From contig CACZDV010000007.1 of assembly GCA_902780025.1 (NCBI GenBank), positions 28,043 through 92,042 of the forward strand: a DNA stretch of 64,000 nt, written 5' to 3'. The notes below the pieces were generated by a model. That model was not told the origin of the DNA and searched no databases. It worked only from the letters and a program-made list of their open reading frames with translations. The translations under genes and the position numbers were made by a program. Positions 61,201 to 64,000 of the stretch are shown here, piece after piece. Each line of letters begins with the position of its first letter. Position 1 is the first letter of the stretch. This DNA is from an uncultured Prevotellaceae bacterium (lineage in GTDB: Bacteria; Bacteroidota; Bacteroidia; Bacteroidales; Bacteroidaceae).

Positions 61201-64000
61201 TCATAGTATCGGCACTTGCGGACATAGTTCTTCGGGCTACCGTCAGCGCGGCTGACGAAGCGTCCGTTGGCATCAACGATGTCGTCGGAATAGTCAGGAT
61301 AGCTGCTGATGGCCTTACTCCAGTCATCATCACGCTCAAAAGGTATCTTGTTCCAATATACCTCATCCCTGACAAACACCTGACGGGCAATGCCATACTC
61401 TGTAATCCACTTGAACTGCGGGGCATAGGCTTCAATGCCTGTCGCCACAGACCACTTGGTCTTTCTGCAGGACTCTCCGCCCCACCAGCAGTTCGTCAGA
61501 TTGAACGTATAGACACCGCGATACATCTTCCAGTCGGGTGCATCGGGATTTCCGGCACCGTTGACCTCTATCATGAAGATATTCATGCGGTCGGGGTCAG
61601 TGGTATTTCCGAACTGTACAACCTTGTCACCAGCAGCAGGCAGGTCGCTGCCCATGTCACACCAGTTAGCCTCTCCACTTCTCTCCGCGTTATACCCGAA
61701 GGCCACGTCGAACCAGTGGTATGTGTTTCCGTCGATGGTCTTTGGAGAGTGCTTGATGTCTGGGCTACCATATGTTCCGTTGTTGGCAATGCGTGGGATT
61801 CCACCCTCGTTGACATAGGCGCTGTTGATATCTGTCGTGGTATTTTCCGTAGGCCGCCCACTGGCATCTTTGGCGACATAACGCTGCACACCAGTATTCC
61901 ATGACACATCGGTAATCTTACGCCACCAATAGACATTCCCCGCATGGTCTTCAAGGTCGGGGATGAATGTCTCACGTCTGGTCTTTACAACGTTCCAAGT
62001 CTGACAGCGCACAAGGTCGCCGATCCTAAACCAGTTCTCTGTCTCTCTGTCGCCGTCCTTGGCGAGGAAATAGCAGCGCACACGGTTACATACCGACAAG
62101 TCATCGTTTGTCAGTGTCATACGTACCTTCTTGTAGTGTGTGAGAAGGCGGCGTGAGGCAAACGATTCCTTTCCGAGCAGCAAGACAGCACCTCGCAAAA
62201 GCCAGGGCACCTTGACCTGCGAATAGCCCAGAAGGGTCTCTCTTCCACTGCCGTCGACATACAGATAGTCCGTACGTGCTATCTCTGCATCAGCAAGGGT
62301 ATGTGCCACGTCACCTGCCGAGAAGTGCGTCTCCTTGATTTCAAGGGCATTGACAATCATCTTCTTGCGGATGGTGATATAGTCAAAGACGGCATGCGAC
62401 GAGCCGTTGCCGTTGTCGTTTGTGACAGCCCATCCCGTATCGGCAAGGCCGGCGCCCGAATATGTCCTGCTCTTGATGTCGTCAATGGTAGCCTGCCCGT
62501 ATACGTCAAGCGTGCCGCCGACAGTAGCACTGCCATCAGCATTAATGTCGTTAGCCTTGATATTGCCGTCGCCGTCAAAGCCGAATAGTCCCTTGGTCTT
62601 AACCCAAAAGCCCTTGATAAAACCTATCAAACCGTGCGCTTCATCATCCTCTGCCTTTGAGAGGAACAGCGTCGAGCCGTACTGGTCGATGGTGTTCTTC
62701 ACCGAGTCTTCGTCGGCCTCGCGGATGACGGGGATGCTGAACGCATGGGGCTCGCCTCCGACGTCGAAGGTGATGTTGATGGCGCTCAGGGCGGCATTGC
62801 TCAGGAACGGCACGAATTCAGGATGCTGTCCTTCACCGCTGCCTATGGTGAACTGCGGATAGGTGACGTTATAGGGTGACGGCTGCGACTCGGCAGATAG
62901 TCCGTCGAAGTTGACGGTGACGATGGAAGAGGTAGCCGTTACCTGCTGCTCATGGTTGTTTCCCACACGCTTCATCAGTGTGGCCACCAACGGCAGCGTG
63001 CCATGGAAGGCTCCGCTGTAGGCGGCCTTCAGTTGGAACACCTCTACGCCGTTGAGCGTCCATTGGCAGCGGTAGGTGACGGCATCCTCGGCATAGTAGC
63101 TCCAGATGCGCGGTGTGGTGAACTCGCCCCAATGACCGCCTGAACGCTCGCCATCGTCCGACGTACTGCTGTCACTTGATGAAGAGCTGCTGGAAGCCTC
63201 GTTGCGTATCCAGTCGCGGTAGGCACCATACTCGTAATGGTAGGTATCGTCGGTACCCTGCATCTCGTCCCACCAGCCCTCGGGCACCCAGCCGTCTTGC
63301 TGTTTGTTGGTGTCAAGACCGGTGGCTGCACCAGCCGGTTCAACCTCACCACCACTTATCAGGGCGGGCAGCAGGTGGCACTCGGGGTCTTCGCCGAATG
63401 TCAGCGGACCTTCAGAGCGCAGATAGATCCACTCTCGCTCACGGCTATCCTCACCATTGCGGACAAAGGCGATGGGCGTGCGGTAGAGTTCCACCAACGT
63501 TTGGCTGCTTTCAGAGCTGTTGCTTGACGAGCTATCGGAATCGCTGTTTGGCACCACCTTCACGATGCGCATGTTGACATTCTGATGGGCGTAGAACACG
63601 CGGATGTCAAGCACCGACTCGGCCAGTACTGTGGCGGCACCTGTAAACTCCATCGTAGTCCATGCCTCGCTGTCGGCCAGTGCATACTGCACGGCCAGGG
63701 CGACACTCTCCATCTGTCCGTGTGTCAGCTTGAACACGTTGCCCTTCTGGTCGGTGGCACGGATGCATACCTTGATGCCGTCGATGGGGCTATATACGTC
63801 TGTGGTCGGGTCGTATGAGGCGACACTGGCAGAAAGTTCCAGTGCATACTGCTCCACCGTCTCGGCCATGACGTTCAGGGTGGTGGCAGCAATAGGCACA
63901 AGACCGTCGTTGCTGCTGCTTGATGATGAAGAACGAAATCTGGTCGCCGTACTTGTAATCCGCGTTGTTGCTGACCACCGCCTGAGCGAACTCCGCAACA
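52209..64000 (-). CDS. Giant tail-tip/host-recognition protein, N terminus off-window
   Basis: At least 3929 residues; its 5' end is beyond the right edge. Repeats of an Ig-like module headed by (S)VRIDLDNExDSxx (six recognisable copies: ENSVRIDLDNENDSML, SPYFADIDNEMDSVAC, SPWIADLDNEMDSVAC, NSVRIDLDNQADLVSV, NSIRLALDNEHEDFLY and LIVDLDNESDQFGTD) alternate with VPIVKDGINGxxG-type turns and WxxYRGVYTFN-like beta regions. The C-terminal part (ITNGTIELQANKVTFC, LHAVNGHFSGEITA) resembles tail-tip proteins. The frame changes near 63908-63936 (see findings), so the first residues are uncertain. Confidence 0.85.
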   Translation of the reverse strand, partial: LRSSLRRWSATTRITSTATRFRSSSSSSSNDGLVPIAATTLNVMAETVEQYALELSASVASYDPTTDVYSPIDGIKVCIRATDQKGNVFKLTHGQMESVALAVQYALADSEAWTTMEFTGAATVLAESVLDIRVFYAHQNVNMRIVKVVPNSDSDSSSSNSSESSQTLVELYRTPIAFVRNGEDSREREWIYLRSEGPLTFGEDPECHLLPALISGGEVEPAGAATGLDTNKQQDGWVPEGWWDEMQGTDDTYHYEYGAYRDWIRNEASSSSSSSDSSTSDDGERSGGHWGEFTTPRIWSYYAEDAVTYRCQWTLNGVEVFQLKAAYSGAFHGTLPLVATLMKRVGNNHEQQVTATSSIVTVNFDGLSAESQPSPYNVTYPQFTIGSGEGQHPEFVPFLSNAALSAINITFDVGGEPHAFSIPVIREADEDSVKNTIDQYGSTLFLSKAEDDEAHGLIGFIKGFWVKTKGLFGFDGDGNIKANDINADGSATVGGTLDVYGQATIDDIKSRTYSGAGLADTGWAVTNDNGNGSSHAVFDYITIRKKMIVNALEIKETHFSAGDVAHTLADAEIARTDYLYVDGSGRETLLGYSQVKVPWLLRGAVLLLGKESFASRRLLTHYKKVRMTLTNDDLSVCNRVRCYFLAKDGDRETENWFRIGDLVRCQTWNVVKTRRETFIPDLEDHAGNVYWWRKITDVSWNTGVQRYVAKDASGRPTENTTTDINSAYVNEGGIPRIANNGTYGSPDIKHSPKTIDGNTYHWFDVAFGYNAERSGEANWCDMGSDLPAAGDKVVQFGNTTDPDRMNIFMIEVNGAGNPDAPDWKMYRGVYTFNLTNCWWGGESCRKTKWSVATGIEAYAPQFKWITEYGIARQVFVRDEVYWNKIPFERDDDWSKAISSYPDYSDDIVDANGRFVSRADGSPKNYVRKCRYYEQVSHNGSAWLCSVVESFYWLSADGRKISAKTDGAEYVRNYTYDEPSAESNNWTEQVEKGDPGAFKSTVFCRSNSTPAAPSNDKKDGYNTFDNPVPPAVSGQPTWTDGIPEGTAILWASTAWFYSDGTHQNWTTPRPQTDTETLDIEFSPNATQPSAPYGTAENKDTASTKAQRHSQGWYDPNDTLPSGVTWSDMKWRAERKIKNGVYYGKWAITRIKGENSVRIDLDNENDSMLYTSGGKLVSGNVLSTARLFDGATDVSTSADWKMTAVGCTMSSGNSRNIVVTGMTAATGYVNVQAVYTDKNGTVYTKTTRLTLKKLVDVDKYDLDITPNSIAYNATKDQPATSTLTIKVWKMTVDGNRVLSDPPSGYGVYVNNDKQTASSDGTYSYTTDNSAISSVQVKIAKDADLDAILDSETIPVNKAEDGAPGTSPYFADIDNEMDSVACDKNGKTLTDYDTTVGVSLWHGSHPLDITTLTTDSIQGFTITPNKNARTIRIQVAKDTSIAEVNKIGITIAGSGSGNLPLHFVLNGVRQGENGEPAVLYSLVPSVSSVVKKKDGTYSVDNVSCTRQKNVGGTITNNTTDGAITYKLDGGTEKAYTNNTDIAVTSFTKSIQFIFKVDGKVVDIETIPMVADGVDGVTPTVEIVDGYWVINGQSTGIKAEGTDGTGVEIKGTVASPSKMTIRDGKGYAIPMNSDGSDEPEVEVKHGDCYICNSDRHLYMFTSTPAVAWNDLGEFQGKPGKNSYMHIAYAKKNPLNVTTSTVDTIGFTVNSDGSQYEWMGFCTDDKESDPGRNWGSLSPSQKVEAVNAYKWNYLKGKDGSGYEYIYLLTKEGFKPTIDESNGQGSQSDDEFYPSVGNYQDGKIYGNSHYWNDDPPADISETWPVLWWASRKKSDGVWQAFGSVDLHNRYAKDGTSPWIADLDNEMDSVACDNDGKPVVQQAVSTNVSLFYGSQKKAFITSVNGGDTGITISFSNKTAATAKDSDTVTITFATNAVISGKKEFEITLTAKDDASIQRVLTLTVNGLKGGTTYNLVPSDSFVLLNKANQYVPSVLTCTYNKFDVAKGQFVTPAGGTVKYIKDGETAENAYKQLVPGTDFTNNVTFLLYVGTTLVDRETIHIVKDGTDGLSAQSYIETQEAWSNQETTASADTMPSDCQEGDWKDSTPANTNSRTYLWRRSRKMTLKTDKSGYDAGQWSYTRLSGTNGTSIKTQGTVANTSKLLDRQVIPLVNGSDGQRTDVQDGWAYISEADRHLYQWSDELRSKSSTWVDWRSGWLDLGEFKGESGKTYYTHIAWAKGIILKKDGDGRAVTTDRTAGQRTMPNAVYPMTAAEQALFDFSIAPQEDLTWMGTLVDEDTTDAEDYKYYTWKYVQGADGKNSVRIDLDNQADLVSVDADGKVRFARTVIVRARIFDGAAIVTDDDKVSHSMTKASMKIGSREPSSIEKSNGVVTVQWDFSKGDSVTEQTKTFTLNYGGQGYSEEFTLGTTKSDVIYQLLPSPSEVSFSKGSDGKTLTPSQINLYGGYVKENGGAPVTVQQPNGSQIDSSNYLYYRIKGADGAWGAWTAYPASPNNFLQVASSTTNTDIEFCISTASDAGSVSDSNIVDRENVPIVKDGINGDKGENSIRLALDNEHEDFLYNASGELVAPAGGATSQARLYDGALQISANSVTWAVDFSKSSGVPTAGQNAPTCVNGLLTVPHVTGASAKVAVKATYDSKDYFAEFTANKTESDKYDIVVKPNAIPYNSSEVFTEKTINLSVKGIDAQGHNIDSISIDTSETPSAGKFCVFWGYVNENGSVSTPVNLKASSKKVTAVECNTYAGIYFELRRYSDSTNYRLCDYETVEIAKVQNGDSNLIVDLDNESDQFGTDSNDVVQGDAVRSTGVSLYYGSERQEFLASGGLTAQLYYASDNDELHPITNGNIATVGVSYSGATGTVTVTVKDGATIADSGLFAKIVAKCAKDTTGKVAYFNLGKVKSGEPGKAPDICNLRPTSKSISFNKSELAGSTPKKLGCGYTLIKDSVTTNAETAESVVVNGVTYYIYWRYVGGTYARFTTASEIWATGILPATSEKGVEFCLSSAATASDINTQNTLDAENVPVVKDGINGSATFHEIQSSQASVIVGAESTQAVINANFIFRLNTSGVYSAYSCYYAVYRRKGGTYTLKESSSAKATTGRYSETENDYTKVDAFVVVMSDAVIETANALPPSFLSKLEIPVEKQGGQGPQGEAAWAFSANPANVIITQSLNNNLTSFSSATVSFAAKKGRESATITSIAIPTGQQALSNEFNATIGTGDDAKKVIVSSPKTHGTPAEYYTEGSFKVVVNAQAADGSTSSQEVTVLCYANLLGTWKREVEAGVETVTAQLTQYLKDDNGNIITSKSLRNDINDATQDLSELSQTVTTQGQVIQNQNTRLSTAEQNSAKIERDTTELVKNIDNTAFEDIDGTQVALSAGEYIVQLKVDTEDLPTGNYVFDFAGFHYEGGEQFIEHRITVDNSGTYTITLHDDIQSGTGVATMLYIGRVFNVSSEIKQKAGNIMLQVNDKVSQSDFNIFSNSIQSSVKNISPSKNLLKGSLSAKGWLSSPSDVVASGVPYTSAKLDDDGYIVTNGYDQYLAQKLTLSGGKTYALSFYSKKTTAITVTVWVVDYPTMKQTFTVAATGASDRKTAKIEVSPYLGGYMGISINATNIKHPQLEEGDTATDFIADSTEISSDIIQIADNIQLFVTQGLSNTGIDITNGTIELQANKVTFCDANGGNTDKIWIDPTNGTLHAVNGHFSGEITATSGSITGQMNIASGGSIIVGKEDSYRIKIAQSSNRGYITMLDGESNNIILINYDTGKNAGQIKVSEADAQHERYTFVNPYSMESVYNYKNASGQWNGDYSHITTQVGRRMAETEYDDLYVSGGFGTRRHIKIGVGTTGSGSSEQSVVNLRAYDDNQESAWPRCLLDPNGANWMTKGHVHVMTMGELKVLLNNPNSIYSSHLANYAVMLTRIDGN

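Overview
The window is a contiguous piece of a large tailed-phage genome from a Bacteroidales host (Bacteroides/Prevotella-like). The host call rests on promoters of the Bacteroidota type (TTG, about 20 bp, then TAnnTTTG), the near absence of Shine-Dalgarno sites, Bacteroidota-style lipoprotein signals, a Fibrobacter-type C-lectin-like domain on the diversified protein, and structural proteins of a kind I associate with Bacteroidales phages. Plasmid-type replication and partition genes lie on the same molecule, so the element probably persists as a phage-plasmid. No integrase, transposase, att site, tRNA or CRISPR array is visible. The sequence is open at both ends.

Layout. (1) 1-596: the 3' end of an unknown gene. 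(2) 597-6740, leftward: a DnaC-like AAA+ protein with a DnaA domain I-like N terminus, a Rep_3-type initiator, an iteron origin (about 2682-3219), a secreted protein and a lipoprotein, and a partition locus (parA, a small partner gene, and centromere-like repeats on both sides of parA). (3) 6930-37826, rightward: unknown neck/tail-type genes, a lipoprotein, an endolysin, small and large terminase, portal, a 3798-residue tape measure, a three-gene glycan cassette (Stealth sugar-phosphate transferase, double glycosyltransferase, phosphoribosyltransferase-HAD), protease-scaffold, major capsid protein and an abundant structural protein. (4) 37816-64000, leftward: small structural and membrane proteins, a diversity-generating retroelement (DGR: reverse transcriptase, template repeat, accessory gene, 831-residue variable protein), several fibre proteins, and a giant tail-tip protein of more than 3900 residues that runs off the right edge.

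How it works together. Rep, the iterons and the helicase loader would start plasmid-like replication, and the Par locus would segregate copies. Eight promoters carrying the same TGCCCTTGAC/T block at fixed spacing stand before virion genes on both strands (and before one secreted-protein gene), so they look like a phage regulon. The DGR copies the template with A-specific errors into the end of the variable protein: all 20 differences between the two repeats fall at template adenines. This would retarget the tail fibre. The glycan cassette overlaps the tape-measure gene and should be expressed with the virion; its substrate is unknown.
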